The notes: generated by a model from the sequence alone, not told the origin. Shown: positions 20,344 to 31,850, numbered from the stretch's first letter. The stretch is DNA of 64,000 nucleotides from Arsenophonus sp046530735 (GCA_046530735.1 JBHEQV010000015.1:4825-68824); one strand, 5' to 3'. Made by a program: numbers and translations.

Positions 20344-21747
20344 GAATTATTAGTAAATCTATTGTATAATAGACGGGTCAAACTACGTTCCACTCTGATG
20401 TTTCGTGAATCTATTCTACATCCTTGAATTAGATATTGTTTACCAGCAAAGTCACAGAAGATTGAACTCATCTTAGTCAATTTTAGCTTTTTTAAACAGA
20501 TGGTAACAACTTTAATACCATTGAAAAAGTTGTTTTTTGATCCTCAATGCTTTTCGTGTTAGCTTAATAGCTTTTTACTATCATGTAAAAGCCGATATTT
20601 AAATTAGATTTGTCGTTTTTTATTGACACCCAGTGCAGCTGACTGAAGTCATAGGAATGCCAACAACTCTTCTCAATCTTTCTGCAGATTCTTCATCGCT
20701 TCAGGATACGCTGAAAACCTTGACAACAAAACATTAAAGGTTTTGTTAACAGCCGTTACAACTCTCTACTAGAAAATCTCTAACCAGATTATCATTACTT
20801 CGATTATATGGCCTTTGTGGAATAAAACCAGTGCATTAGTTATTTTATGTAGCTAATGACGTTAGTGCTGAGCACTCAGGAATATTTTTGTCATTGCATT
20901 AGAAAACAATGGACCCTCAATCCCACCATAATAAACCTGAGAGATGCGGTAAGTTCCGTATTTGCAGGCACTTTAAGAAGTTTGGCCAGTCGCTTTCTCG
21001 ACTCTTAATAACCATTTTCACACGCAGCTATAGCACTCCTTATGTCATGTAGTGATGCCTATAATGAAACAGCAGGTAAAGGCAATTCAGCATGCTTGGC
21101 AGAACAGCTTATGCTTTCAGCTAAGAAATAAACGTATCGATATCGCTTAATATCACACAGCTATAGCATTGCCAATGCTCTTAAAGGCATTACTTGCTTA
21201 AGTTTGCTTATGGAATTTGGTAAGAGCCCATCTGCTTTTTATCGAGAAACGGCATCACGGCTTCATAAAAATTACCAGTGAATATGTCCTCAGAGGATAT
21301 ATATCTATATGTCACCACTCTTGAATGTTTTTATACGCTTAAGATAAGGCGGTAGTCACTAGCTTTTGCGATATTATTTATTGTCACTGTGATCTCCTGA
21401 CCTTAGGCACTTTAATCTCAACATCGTCCATATCAGTCTGCATGATTCGCTGCAGAAAATAACGGTTAGGATAGACAAATTAGATCCGTAGACAAGGCAA
21501 AGTTCAGAATCTTGTTGCAACCATGGCTTTTTGAGCTCCAGATTAATAGTACTATTAGCAGTTCCATTGTGACAATTACAGATAAATTCATATAAAAATT
21601 ATAGGTAATATCTGATTTTACAGATATCTGTAGAGTAGATTATTATGACATATCATTTCTCTGTTATTGAAATCATTTATCAAATCAATCAGTAGTAGGA
21701 TACGCCATTCATCTCTGAAACTCTATATATCAGAAATGAATATAACT
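20344..21747 (-). mobile_element. Dead IS256-family element, copy 6
   Basis: Full-length minus-strand copy: right end gaattattagtaaatctatt at 20344, left end cagaaatgaatataact at about 21747. Transposase is broken throughout. Together with copy 7, in the same orientation, it brackets grxD. Confidence 0.8.
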
Positions 21748-21993
21748 AAGACATTACAGACTTGTTTTTATTTATATTTGCACAACCAGTTTATAACTAA
21801 AAATATAACTATATTAAAATTATTATTTTTATATAGATAACTTAATAAGTAAGTTAATCAGTTTTATTAAGTACAATTGGAATATAATAAAGATGCTAAT
21901 AAAAGGTTATCAGATATTGATAGAAAATGATATTCTATATCAATATTATGTTCAAGGTATTTAAATAATAGGTTTAACTTTTAAGGAAAAACA

Positions 21994-22341
21994 ATGACGA
22001 CAATAGAAAAAATTGAACGACAGATAAAAGAAAATTCAATTCTTTTATATATGAAAGGCTCACCTAAATTTCCAAGTTGTGGTTTCTCTGCTCAGGCCGT
22101 TCAAGCTATTTCTGCTTGTGGTGAACATTTTGCTTATGTAGATATTTTGCAAAATCCTGATATTCGTAGTGAATTACCTAAGTATGCAAATTGGCCAACA
22201 TTTCCTCAGCTATGGGTTCATGGTGAGTTAATTGGAGGTTGTGATATCATCCTTGATATGTATGAACAAGGGGAATTACAAAAATTAATCACCACAATTG
22301 CTGATAAATATCGCACTTCAAAAGAATCTGGTGCTAAGTAG
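21994..22341 (+). CDS. grxD: Monothiol glutaredoxin 4
   Basis: CGFS-type glutaredoxin that carries and transfers [2Fe-2S] clusters, often with BolA proteins. It has 115 residues, the E. coli length and near-identical sequence: active site CGFS at residues 29-32, Lys21 in YMKGSPKFPSCGFS, and the glutathione-binding WPTFPQLWV and GGCDI motifs. A good ribosome site, aaggaaaa, precedes ATG at 21994. It stands alone between two direct IS256-like remnants and is followed by an intrinsic terminator, so it is an isolated transcription unit. Its neighbours are not those of E. coli grxD. Confidence 0.97.
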   Translation: MTTIEKIERQIKENSILLYMKGSPKFPSCGFSAQAVQAISACGEHFAYVDILQNPDIRSELPKYANWPTFPQLWVHGELIGGCDIILDMYEQGELQKLITTIADKYRTSKESGAK

Positions 22342-22366
22342 TTAAACATTCTTTATACAAAGTAGT

Positions 22367-22401
22367 CACTTCCCCATTTCCGGAAGTGTAATAGTTTTTT
22401 T
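22367..22401 (+). terminator. Intrinsic terminator of grxD
   Basis: 7-bp stem cacttcc (22367-22373) / ggaagtg (22382-22388) with an 8-base loop, then taatag and seven T (22395-22401), 26 bp after the grxD stop. Confidence 0.75.
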
Positions 22402-22420
22402 AAATAATTCAGGTTTAACT

Positions 22421-23569
22421 GAGTTATTAGCAAATCTAATGTATGGCGGTTAAAATATAATGTTCCACTCTAATTCTTCATAAATCTGTTCTCCATGCTT
22501 AAATTGGATGTTGTTTATTCCATGGGGTTAATAGCTCAAACTCCATGATACGATTCCAACTATTCTGAGTGAACTGTATCAGTCCTTTAAATGCTATTAA
22601 AAGAGTTTGTTTTCTCGAAGTACACTTCTTCATACATTAGCTTCATAGCCTCACTGTTACAAAAACTGATTCAATTGAATTGCCCTTCTTGCTAATGGCT
22701 ATTCTCTTCTTTCAAGAGAAGTTTTAGGATACAACAATTTTTCTTAATCTTTCTTTAGCTTTTTTATTGCTGAAGAATACGCTGAAAATCTTATCAATAA
22801 AACATCAAAAGCTTTATTAGCGGAATTAGGCCTCTCTAGTAGTAAAAGCTCCTCCTCGCAGGTCATCCTTAACTTTTACTTGTATGTCTTAATGAATATT
22901 AAGCACAAGGGATCAGATCAGCTTCCTGACAGGAAGGCTATGCCATCGATCTAAAAATAAACATAACACATATCGCTTAAATAATACAATCAGCATTGCC
23001 AATACACTATTTAAATCATTACTGTTTCAACCTACTTGATAGCATCAGTAGAAGACCATGTTCCTTTCACTGAGAAAGGGCGCACAGGAATTCATGAAAA
23101 TCAGCGGTGAATATGTCTTATCAGTAGACCATGATAGAAACTCTTTAATGTTTTTTTGTACACCTTAAATAAGGAAGTAGAAACAAGCGTTAAAACATAT
23201 TCTGTTTCTGCTACAGCGCCATAATCTTAAGCACTTTAGTCTCAACATGTCAACTCCATTCTATAGAGTTCGCTGTGGTAAATAACCGTTATGGTTGACG
23301 GCATGGACATTCGTCAACAAAACAGTATTCAGTATGTTATCGCAGCATGGCTTCGATTTCATCCTTAACAAGAGTGCCTATCATCTACCTCTGGCACCAT
23401 ATAAATGAGTTAATCTAATAAATCAGGGTAATATCTAGTTTCACTAGATACCTGCAGGGTAGACTTTTCATGGCATATCATATGTGTTGTTGAAATTATC
23501 CATGAAATTAATCAATAGAATATGCCAATCATCTCCAAAACTCTATAACATCAGAAATCAGAATAACTG
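22421..23569 (-). mobile_element. Dead IS256-family element, copy 7 (internal deletion)
   Basis: Right end gagttattagcaaatctaat at 22421, left end cagaaatcagaataact at about 23569. At about 1,150 bp it is shorter than the roughly 1.4 kb full copies, so part of the transposase region is deleted. It cuts into the start of yigI. Confidence 0.78.
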
Positions 23570-23589
23570 CATAGAAACTTATAATTATA

Positions 23590-24005
23590 AAATATATTCA
23601 AGATGTTATTTAACCAATCATTAGATCTTGAGGTTTTATCCTTTAATAAAGCTAAGATTAAGTTAGTTTTTAATAAAAAACCATAATTAATGAAAAACTT
23701 TAAGCATAAAACCACCTTACATGGTAATGCAATTGCTTCAGTGTTAGATGTTACTATCGAATTAGTTTATATTAGTAATACATTAATAAAATAACTTTAT
23801 TTTCTAAAGAAGCGATTACAAGAACTTATCAAGCATTAGTACTATTAATTTAAATATTAATTAATTGCATCCAGATTGCAGTAAAAAATGTATTGCAAAT
23901 GAAAATTATTCGCACTGATAATAAGATCTCCATTGCCAAACCAAATTGTATAATGAAGAAAATAAATATATAGCAACCAATATAGTCACTTATTTAGTTG
24001 ATTAA
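23590..24005 (+). pseudogene. yigI: yigI remnant (hotdog thioesterase)
   Basis: Readable in several frames: LFNQSLDLEVLSFNKAKIKL, then LHGNAIASVLDVTIELVYIS (about 23730-23790), equivalent to ILHGGVIASALDVAAGLV of E. coli YigI, and at the end the remains of LRPGRG..., GNKISIAK and ATYLV with stop at 24003. The 5' end is removed by IS256-like copy 7. It lies in the E. coli yigI-corA neighbourhood. Confidence 0.78.
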
Positions 24006-24128
24006 AATCATAATAACCAAGCCACTAAATCCATAATAGAAATTTATTTTAAATAGATGTCATATAAAGCTTATGTTATCAAGATGACCTTTCACTTTGC
24101 TCAAACCATCTCTATTTATCTGATAAAT

Positions 24129-25080
24129 TCAGAGCCAATTTTTACGTTTAAAATAAAGATAAGGTGACAGTCAAACAATAATAATCAATATAATTACTGC
24201 CGGATAGCTAAAACGCCAGCTTAATTCAGGCATAAATTCAAAATTTATACCATAATTGGACGCACCACTAGTGTTTGCGATAAAAAACTACAGAAATAAC
24301 GGAGAAATTTTAATAATTCGACTCTGTTCAATATTAATAAAATCAATCGCTGCTTGTATAAGAAAATTTACTTTTTTGAAATAGTAATTCATTATAGAGT
24401 AACAGTGATTGAATATCACGCAAAATATTTCTTGCTTGCTTTATAATTGACCTGCTAGCAATCTTGCCAGGCGGATAAAAAATTTAATGCTCGCTATCTA
24501 TCCATTAAAGACAATCGCACTTTCCACCCAATATCTTTTTATTCTACTAAATTAGCGAGTGCGTTATCAATCTCATCACCTTGTTGATCTTTCAGAATAA
24601 TTCGACTTAACGATTCCAATACGTTATAAATATTTTCTATTACATCAGCAAGTTGTTCAACTTTAGTTTCAAATAAATCTAAAAATAACTCATAAGCATT
24701 AGTATTAATTAGCTTTTGACTTCTTGAACGTATACAATATAAACGAAAATCCGGCAGATCACGATACCGTAATGTATATAAACGGCCATCACAAAAAGTG
24801 AAAGCAACCGTCGAATTACCAGCATATTCATCGTTATCTTGATAATAAAAAATGAATGAATATGTAAATCATCTTCATCTTCAAAAAATCGAGCTGATGC
24901 TTCAATATCGCTTAATTCAGATGGAGTTACTAATAATTGTTTCAATTCAGTTTCCACTGCTTGTCGTTCTTTTTCATTAATCTCTATCAAATCAACCCAT
25001 AACCGCATCTATCAGTTTTTACCTTCATCAAGATCAAGACGAGAGAAACAGTGGTTGTTTAATTTAAATGCTAGCAGGAT
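24129..25080 (-). pseudogene. corA: corA remnant (magnesium transporter)
   Basis: Minus strand. The end still reads PYLYFKRKNWL with stop at 24129, and the N-terminal part has WVDLIEINEKERQAVETELK and IEASARFFEDEDDLHIHSFF (about 24850-25005), very close to E. coli CorA. There are stops before the WVDL segment (about 25010), a frameshift after HSFF, more breaks in the middle, and no ATG at the expected start. Loss of CorA leaves magnesium uptake to other systems. Confidence 0.9.
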
Positions 25081-25160
25081 ATTATGCTACCTAATTCAGA
25101 ATTTTAAATAGTAAAATAGAGTGTTAATTAATAACAAAATGTTTGTACTTCAAGCATTCT

Positions 25161-27326
25161 TTATTGTAACTCTAATTTTGCATAACCTGCAACCAGCCAT
25201 TTAATCCCTTGACCCTGAAAATATACTTGTAAGCGACAACGATCAGTATTCCTTTCCAAATTAATAATAGTTCCTTTGCCAAACTTAGGATGATGAACCT
25301 GTTTCCCTAATGCATAACCACTATTATCTTCATTAATTAAGGTTCCAAATTGTTCATAGGTAATAGTGCGTGAAACCGTTTTGCGTAAACAAATTTCATC
25401 AATACATTCTGCCGGTAATTCAGTAATAAAACGCGAAGGGCGATGGTAAACTTCTTTACCATATAATCGACGACTTTCTGCATAAGTCAGCGTCAATTTC
25501 TCCATCGCTCGTGTCAATCCAACATAAACTAGCCGTCGTTCTTCTGCCAGTCGTCCTCTCTCTTTCACACTCATCTGGCTTGGGAGAATACCTTCTTCCA
25601 TGCCAACAATAAAAACCAATGGAAACTCTAGACCTTTTGCTGAATGTAGAGTCATTAACTGAACTGCATCTTGATATAGTTCCACCTTCCCTTCACCGGA
25701 TTCCAACGCAGCATAAGATAAAAATGCTTGCAATGGCATTAGATCTTGATCTTCTTCTTGATAACTAAATTGACGAGCAGCAATCACTAACTCCTGAAGA
25801 TTTTCAATCTGCGCTTGTGCTTTTTCGCATTTTCCATTCTGGTACATTGCTTTCAGACCTGAGTCGCGAATCACGTAATCAGTTTGCAGATATAACGGCA
25901 TATGCATCGTCTCTTTAGTCAAAGACTCAATTAACTCAAGAAACCGTTCAATAGCTACTGCAGCCCGACCAACAAGGATTTTTTCAGCTAATAAATACTT
26001 ACAACTTTTCCAAAGAGTGATTTGTTTTTCATGTGCTGCTTGGAACACAATATCTAATGTTCGTTTACCTATGCCGCGCATTGGTATATTAACCACTCGC
26101 TCAAATGATACATCATCATTACAGTTAGAAACCAAACGTAAATAAGAAAGCGCGTCTTTAATTTCCTGCTTCTCAAAAAAGTGCTGCCCGCCATAAATAC
26201 GATAAGGAATTAAAGACTGCAACAAGACCTCTTCAAGTACTCGTGATTGTCTATTGCTGCGATAAAGAATTGCACACTTTTTTAAAAAGCCACCTTTCTC
26301 ATGCCATTGCTTAATGCGACTAACAACATAAGACGCTTCATCTAATTCATTAAAAGCACAATAAAGAGAAATAAGTTCACCATCAACCCCTTCTGTCCAG
26401 AGTTTTTTTCCTAATCGGTTATTATTATTAGCAATCAGTGCATTAGCTGACTTCAAGATATTGTTAGTCGAACGATAATTTTGTTCAAGCCGGATAACTT
26501 CTGTTACAGAAAAATCTTGCAAAAAACGTTGAATATTTTTTACCTGTGCGCCACGCCAACCATAAATTGACTGATCGTCATCGCCAACAATCATCACCTT
26601 ACCTGTATCACCTGCTAAAACACGTATCCAGGAATACTGGATACTGTTAGTATCTTGAAATTCATCAACTAAAATATTAGTAAAACGTTCACGATAATGT
26701 TGTAGTATATACGGTTTATTCATCCACAATTCATAGGAACGCAATAAAAGTTCAGAAAAATCAACTAATCCAGCTCTATCACACGCTTCCTGATAATCCT
26801 TATAAACTCGTAGCCAAGTCACCTCTTTTGGATTGTCATAACTTTTAATATCTTGTGGCCGCAAGCCTTCATCTTTTTTTGCATTGATGTACCAGATAGC
26901 CTGACGTGGTGACCACTTATTTTCATCTAGATTTATGGCCTTGATAATTCTACGTAATAAACGATGTTGATCAACACTACCTAAAATTTGGAAATCTTGT
27001 GGTAGATTGGCATCCAAATAGTGTGCCCTCAATAGACGATGTGCTAGACCATGAAAAGTTCCTACCCACATAATATCGTTTTGATAATTACATAATAACG
27101 CATTAATACGATGACGCATTTCAGCCGCCGCTTTATTGGTAAACGTCACCGCTATAATCGAGAAAGGCGAAACCTTATTAACCATTAGTAACCAGGCTAT
27201 TCGATGAACTAGTACCCATGTTTTACCAGTACCCGCGCCGGCAAGTATTAACATATTTGTTCTAGGTGCAGCAACAGCTTCGCGTTGCTTATTATTTAAA
27301 TTTTCAAGTAAATATGAGTCATTCAT
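25161..27326 (-). CDS. uvrD: DNA helicase II
   Basis: 3'-5' superfamily 1 helicase for methyl-directed mismatch repair and nucleotide excision repair. Starting at 27326 gives MNDSYLLENLNNKQREAV, matching the E. coli start MDVSYLLDSLNDKQREAV, and 721 residues (E. coli 720). An ATG three codons upstream is also possible. Walker A is LAGAGTGKT (28-36; usually AGAGSGKT), then AVTFTNKAAAEMR, Walker B VDEFQDTN, GDDDQSIYGWRGA, RLEQNYRS, LMTLHSAKGLEFPLVFIVGMEEG and VYVGLTRA. All SF1 motifs are present, and the C-terminal Tudor-like tail (HHPKFGKGTI...) is intact. Both neighbours, yigB and corA, are dead. Confidence 0.97.
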   Translation of the reverse strand: MNDSYLLENLNNKQREAVAAPRTNMLILAGAGTGKTWVLVHRIAWLLMVNKVSPFSIIAVTFTNKAAAEMRHRINALLCNYQNDIMWVGTFHGLAHRLLRAHYLDANLPQDFQILGSVDQHRLLRRIIKAINLDENKWSPRQAIWYINAKKDEGLRPQDIKSYDNPKEVTWLRVYKDYQEACDRAGLVDFSELLLRSYELWMNKPYILQHYRERFTNILVDEFQDTNSIQYSWIRVLAGDTGKVMIVGDDDQSIYGWRGAQVKNIQRFLQDFSVTEVIRLEQNYRSTNNILKSANALIANNNNRLGKKLWTEGVDGELISLYCAFNELDEASYVVSRIKQWHEKGGFLKKCAILYRSNRQSRVLEEVLLQSLIPYRIYGGQHFFEKQEIKDALSYLRLVSNCNDDVSFERVVNIPMRGIGKRTLDIVFQAAHEKQITLWKSCKYLLAEKILVGRAAVAIERFLELIESLTKETMHMPLYLQTDYVIRDSGLKAMYQNGKCEKAQAQIENLQELVIAARQFSYQEEDQDLMPLQAFLSYAALESGEGKVELYQDAVQLMTLHSAKGLEFPLVFIVGMEEGILPSQMSVKERGRLAEERRLVYVGLTRAMEKLTLTYAESRRLYGKEVYHRPSRFITELPAECIDEICLRKTVSRTITYEQFGTLINEDNSGYALGKQVHHPKFGKGTIINLERNTDRCRLQVYFQGQGIKWLVAGYAKLELQ

Positions 27327-27369
27327 GGCTATCATTAAATTAAGAGAACAATTAATAAATCACTACTGG

Positions 27370-29355
27370 ATTTTTAGCCAGATCAGAAAAATTATATCAG
27401 GCAATGAGTGAAAATCTAAACCAGTGATCTCAACATGAGATAATATGTCATTCTCATTAATGATTATCAAGTTGCTATTTTTAGTATTGAGCTAACAAGC
27501 TTTTATATCATTGTATAAAACACTTTAAATATCTATTGTTAAATCAGAGATTACCTGCGATCCCTTACATGAACTCATCCGTAATAATCTCAGGGAGCTG
27601 ATAAGCACCGTTGCTGAGGCGGAAGCTCAAAGATATACTGAATACTGACTTATCGACAAGCATGATACTCATCATTCGTAACGGTTATTTACTACAGCAA
27701 ATAATACAGACTGGTATTGGCGATGTTGAGATTAAAGTTTCTAAGATCAGAAGATGGCAGCAGCAACGGAATATGTTTCAATAGCTTGCTTTCACCTCAT
27801 TATCTAAGCGTGCAAAAGCGGCGAAGAGTTTCTACTATGGGATATCCGATAAATGCGCATACCTCACCGATGATTTTCACAAAGCTTTAAATTTTTTCGA
27901 TGAAAAGTAGATGATCTCTGTGCCAGTATAATCAGCAAAGTGAACCAGAATGGTTTGAAAAACATAGGCAATGTCGATGTATTATTTATGAGCGATATGG
28001 GTTACGTTCATTTCTTACATGAAGGTAATAATGTCATTCTGTTAGAGAATGTGTTGGTTGGCCTTTACCTGCTGCTCATTATTACGTAACTGCACATAGA
28101 TATAAAAAAGCAATTATCATAGAAGATAGTTATTAAGAGCTAGAAGCAAACCTGCAAGAACTCCTCAATGACCTAGAAGCGCGTGACTTAAGCGCACAAT
28201 CCAGGGTTACTACGGAAGAGATAATACTATTAATTTTTAGAATGCAATGGCAAAATATTCCTAGGCGCGCACAGCACCAACGCTGTTTGGGTATACAAAA
28301 TAGCTAATGTTCTAGCTTCATTCCCCAAAAGCATGAAGCACTGAAAGTTAAGGTGAACTTCAGGAAATCTGTCTACCAGAGAGTCGTGGTACTGCTAATA
28401 AAACCATTGATATTTTGTTAGGAAGGTTTTTAGTATATTCTGTAACGATAAATAAGCTGAAGAAAGATCTAGAAGAGTTGCCAGTATTTCTATCACTTCT
28501 CGTTAGCGCATTGTATGTAAGATGTTAACAAGAACCACAATTCGATTGAATCGCTTTTGTGAGAGGTAAGACTATGAAGTCTAAGCGCGAAAGAACTGTA
28601 GTTCAAGAAAATAACCATTAAATAGTATTTAATAGCTGCTGCAATCTGCTTAGAAAATCTGTAACTGAATCAGAGGATTTAAGCTGTTGACACACTTTTT
28701 GTAAACAATATTCAATTTAAGGATGGAGAACAGATTATATGAAATATAAGAGGAAAACCTGACAATCATACACAGATTTATTGATAACTTGTTAAATCAT
28801 CACTGACATACAAATTTTATCCAATTCAATATTAAATTTCTGCACGGTAAGATGATATATATCACTATATGGGTTAGGTCGTCTGTTTTGGCCAGCTTTA
28901 AAGAAAATTGAAATAATTACTTTATTCAGAAGGATAAAGATCTATATTGCCATTAATAATAACCGCTAGTCTAATCTCCTTAGATAAAATAGATAAGGTT
29001 TTATAGATTAATTTTTGAATTATGATTTAACTACATCAATGAGAAAATTTATCATTACATTGTCATCAGCAGAGTTCTTCTTCATTATAACCATAATAAT
29101 AAAGTAATATTTTCACTGCTAATAACTAACATGCCAGTATCTAGCATATGACAAATTTCAGGATACTAGTTAATATCTAACGTTAGACAGTTTTTATTGA
29201 TAAATTGAAGTTTTTAAAGCAATCTCGCCATAACAACAAATAAAGTTTAATAACTTCTATTTAGTTTAGCAGTAATGTGGTGATTATTATCTAATATATC
29301 ATCCAAATCAAAGATAATCATCTGTAATAGAAGTTAATTCCCGATAAAAACGCGT
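27370..29355 (-). pseudogene. yigB: yigB remnant (HAD phosphatase), split by an IS
   Basis: FMN phosphatase of the HAD family, downstream of xerC as in E. coli. The start codon is now ACG (29355) in front of RFYRE. HAD motif I survives as FDLDDILDN in a shifted frame. A middle part reads AVIT/NGN and RPNPYSDIYHLTVQKFNIEL (about 28830-28900). IS256-like copy 8 interrupts at about 28790, and the tail, resembling LLPHLEISRL, is at about 27390-27430. Confidence 0.8.
27540..28790 (+). mobile_element. Dead IS256-family element, copy 8 (inside yigB)
   Basis: Plus-strand copy lacking about the first 130 bp (it begins near atcagagattacctgcgatc). It is the easiest to read: ELIRNNLRELISTVAEAEA region, GYLLQQIIQTGIGDVEIKV (about 27685-27740), YVHFLHEG region, and the end IQFKDGEQI near 28720. 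The right end is cagatttattgataactt at 28790. Frameshifts occur throughout. Confidence 0.82.
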
Positions 29356-30220
29356 TTAAGATTTCTCCATTTTTTCCATTAAATGAGTTATATCATAAAT
29401 AATCTTGGATAAATTCTAAAATTCTAGATGAGTATAAAGTTAGGTACTAGAAAATTAAAATGTTCTACTAACTCTTGAACTGCCATCAAATGGCTACCTG
29501 ATTCCAGGATGATATGAGTAGTAAAAAGAGTAATAAATTTTGTATAAATGCATATGATTTCTAGCATTCTAATAATTCCCCATAATGCAAAACGTTTTTG
29601 TACATTACGAACAGAAATACGTTTTTCTTTTTAGCTTAAAATAAAAAGAGATTCATTCTGCTTAACATATTGCTGGAGTGTATTTCAAGCAAATAATTTG
29701 CTCATTATATAGCTATACATCCTAATGGTAGTTTTCATTCTTTACTACCTTTTTCCATAAACCAAAGTTCATTACTAAATAAATTCAGATGTTAGAAATT
29801 TAAATTAACCAGTTTAATTAAACATAACTCACGCCATACATCACTTCCAATATGGTTCTTATCACGTATAAATAATAGATCTGCTAAATCAATATTTAGC
29901 AATTTATTGATTTCATCTACATCGATTTTTTTAGTAAATGACGTTTATTTTCGGTGTTCTGACGATTTTAGCTGCATTAACTGTTAATATTACTCTTCTC
30001 AACTAATCAATTAAAACCGTCTTAATACTAAAGACATAAAGCAAGACTTATTGCCTGAAATCCTTGTCAATGACACTTCTCAATCATTATATGAACATGT
30101 AATATTTTTAATTGCTTTCAATCATTGATATTTATCTTTAATAGCTATATTTATTAAAACTACTAATTTATATTTACGATTAATAATCGTCAGTGAGTTT
30201 ATAGCTTTCACTCTACAACA
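29356..30220 (-). pseudogene. xerC: xerC remnant (tyrosine recombinase)
   Basis: Pieces in several frames match XerC: KKIDVDEINKLLNIDLADLL (about 29870-29940), KRISVRNVQKRFALWGI (about 29575-29625), then remains of LESSGDLRGVQELLGHANL (about 29450-29520). The catalytic HxLRHSFATH segment is corrupted. It lies between yigA and yigB as in E. coli; its stop TAA (29356) abuts the former yigB start. XerC with XerD resolves chromosome dimers at dif, so this loss matters. Confidence 0.88.
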
Positions 30221-30238
30221 TAAGTAACACAAAAATCG

Positions 30239-30982
30239 TTAATTGGCTGCCGGAAAGCTTTGTTGTGTTGAATTTATGCACGGAGTTATCCAACGCAAAA
30301 GCAGATCGGGTAATAAATTAGCTAAATGATCAAGCATCGTCGTTCCCATCCCTTTTTGATAATGTTGAATATCCAAACTACTAAAGATTAGCATCCCTAA
30401 ATTACCATACATGCCTAATAAAGAGATAGCTACAGAACCGACATGATTTGCGTCTGGTATTAATAATAATATTTCTGGATTATTTAACGTACCAAGATAA
30501 TGATTTTTTTCACCAAATCTCTGAATACGAACAGGCTCAAATGCCTGACGAGAAATCATAACTTTTTGCGTATTCATCATCGGCACACCTAGTTGCCAAC
30601 ATTCGCTAAATAAGCGAACATAAGCACCACTTAAACCAAAGCTTCTTGACCAGGTACATAAACGTTGCTGAAAATCGACAAAATTATCAGCTGTTGATAG
30701 TTGAATAACCAACTTTAATAATTGATTAAATAGTATTTCATTATTGCGAGCTTGCTCAATCAATAATTGCATACCCTGTTCTAGATTTTGGATATAAACT
30801 CGTTGACGTTTCATTGACCATTCAACTAATGAAACTGCGTGATGAACTGAATGAGGAACCCGTATCTGTTCAACAGCAGTTGCATTGCGAATAAAAAAAT
30901 GAGGATTGCTTTTTAGATATTCCACGACTGTCTGATCATCTAACAGAGGTTTAGGATCAAATGTTACTTTTTTTTTATCCAT
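30239..30982 (-). CDS. yigA: DUF484 family protein YigA
   Basis: Cytoplasmic GAF-like DUF484 protein of unknown function, kept between dapF and xerC in enterobacteria. It has 247 residues (E. coli 235) with the conserved VVEYLKSNPHFFIRNATAVE, IRVPHSV.HAVSLVEWSMKR, FEPVRIQRFGEKNHYLGTLN and GSVAISLLGM segments; the C-terminus RWITPCINSTQQS is longer than usual. It starts 26 bp after dapF and is clearly in one operon with lptM and dapF. It is fully open although xerC and yigB just downstream are ruined, which implies continued selection on an uncharacterised protein. Confidence 0.93.
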   Translation of the reverse strand: MDKKKVTFDPKPLLDDQTVVEYLKSNPHFFIRNATAVEQIRVPHSVHHAVSLVEWSMKRQRVYIQNLEQGMQLLIEQARNNEILFNQLLKLVIQLSTADNFVDFQQRLCTWSRSFGLSGAYVRLFSECWQLGVPMMNTQKVMISRQAFEPVRIQRFGEKNHYLGTLNNPEILLLIPDANHVGSVAISLLGMYGNLGMLIFSSLDIQHYQKGMGTTMLDHLANLLPDLLLRWITPCINSTQQSFPAAN

Positions 30983-31008
30983 AAAAAGACCTCTTAAACA
31001 AACAAAAC

Positions 31009-31833
31009 TTAGAAATGAATAACACCGTCATAAACGTGTGTTGCAGAGCCTATCATAAACAGAGGATGACCAAATCCGTTCCAACGAATTTTTAGCATGC
31101 CACCAGGTAAATCAACAGAGACATTTTTTTTTAATAAACCTTGTTGGATACCAATAGCAACAGCAGCGCAGGCACCACTTCCACAAGCCTGTGTTTCTCC
31201 TACACCACGTTCATGGACACGTAATCGAATATGCTCATGATCAATTATCTGCATAAATCCTATATTAGCTCGCTCAGGGAAACGTTCATGGTTTTCAAGT
31301 ATAGGGCCTAATAAAGCAACTTTAGCAGTGTTAATATCTTCAACCTGTAATACACAATGAGGATTTCCAATAGAAACTACACCACATGATATTGTTTGTT
31401 CTTTAGTTCTAATTAAATAAGTTTTCTCAGATTTTTGCGCTTTAAATATTACTTTATTTGGCTTAAACTCTGGAACTCCCATATTAACACAAACATCTTC
31501 ATTTTCTGCTACTGATAATATCAATTTTCCAGATTGAGTACTTACCTTGATATCACGTTTATTGGTTAATTTTTTAAGACGAACAAAACGTGCAAAACAA
31601 CGAGCACCATTACCACATTGAGCTACTTCACTACCATCAGCATTAAAAATACGATAATGAAAATCAAAATCAGGATTATAAGGCGCTTCAACAACTAAAA
31701 GTTGATCAAATCCAATTCCTTTATCTCTATCTGATAAACGACAAATAAGTTCAGAAGAAAAATAAATATTTTGAGTAACTCCATCTACCACCATAAAATT
31801 ATTACCTAAACCATGCATTTTGGAGAATTGCAT
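31009..31833 (-). CDS. dapF: Diaminopimelate epimerase
   Basis: Converts LL-DAP to meso-DAP for lysine and peptidoglycan. It has 274 residues, exactly E. coli length, starting MQFSKMHGLGNNF. Both catalytic cysteines are present: Cys73 in QCGNGARCF and Cys217 in QACGSGACAA. Substrate-binding GNPHCVL and ERANIGF motifs are also there. It starts 17 bp after lptM and is followed after 26 bp by yigA, so lptM-dapF-yigA form one transcript. Retention suggests the cell still builds a meso-DAP wall or supplies lysine. Confidence 0.98.
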   Translation of the reverse strand: MQFSKMHGLGNNFMVVDGVTQNIYFSSELICRLSDRDKGIGFDQLLVVEAPYNPDFDFHYRIFNADGSEVAQCGNGARCFARFVRLKKLTNKRDIKVSTQSGKLILSVAENEDVCVNMGVPEFKPNKVIFKAQKSEKTYLIRTKEQTISCGVVSIGNPHCVLQVEDINTAKVALLGPILENHERFPERANIGFMQIIDHEHIRLRVHERGVGETQACGSGACAAVAIGIQQGLLKKNVSVDLPGGMLKIRWNGFGHPLFMIGSATHVYDGVIHF

Positions 31834-31850
31834 TTTCTACTCCATCACAA

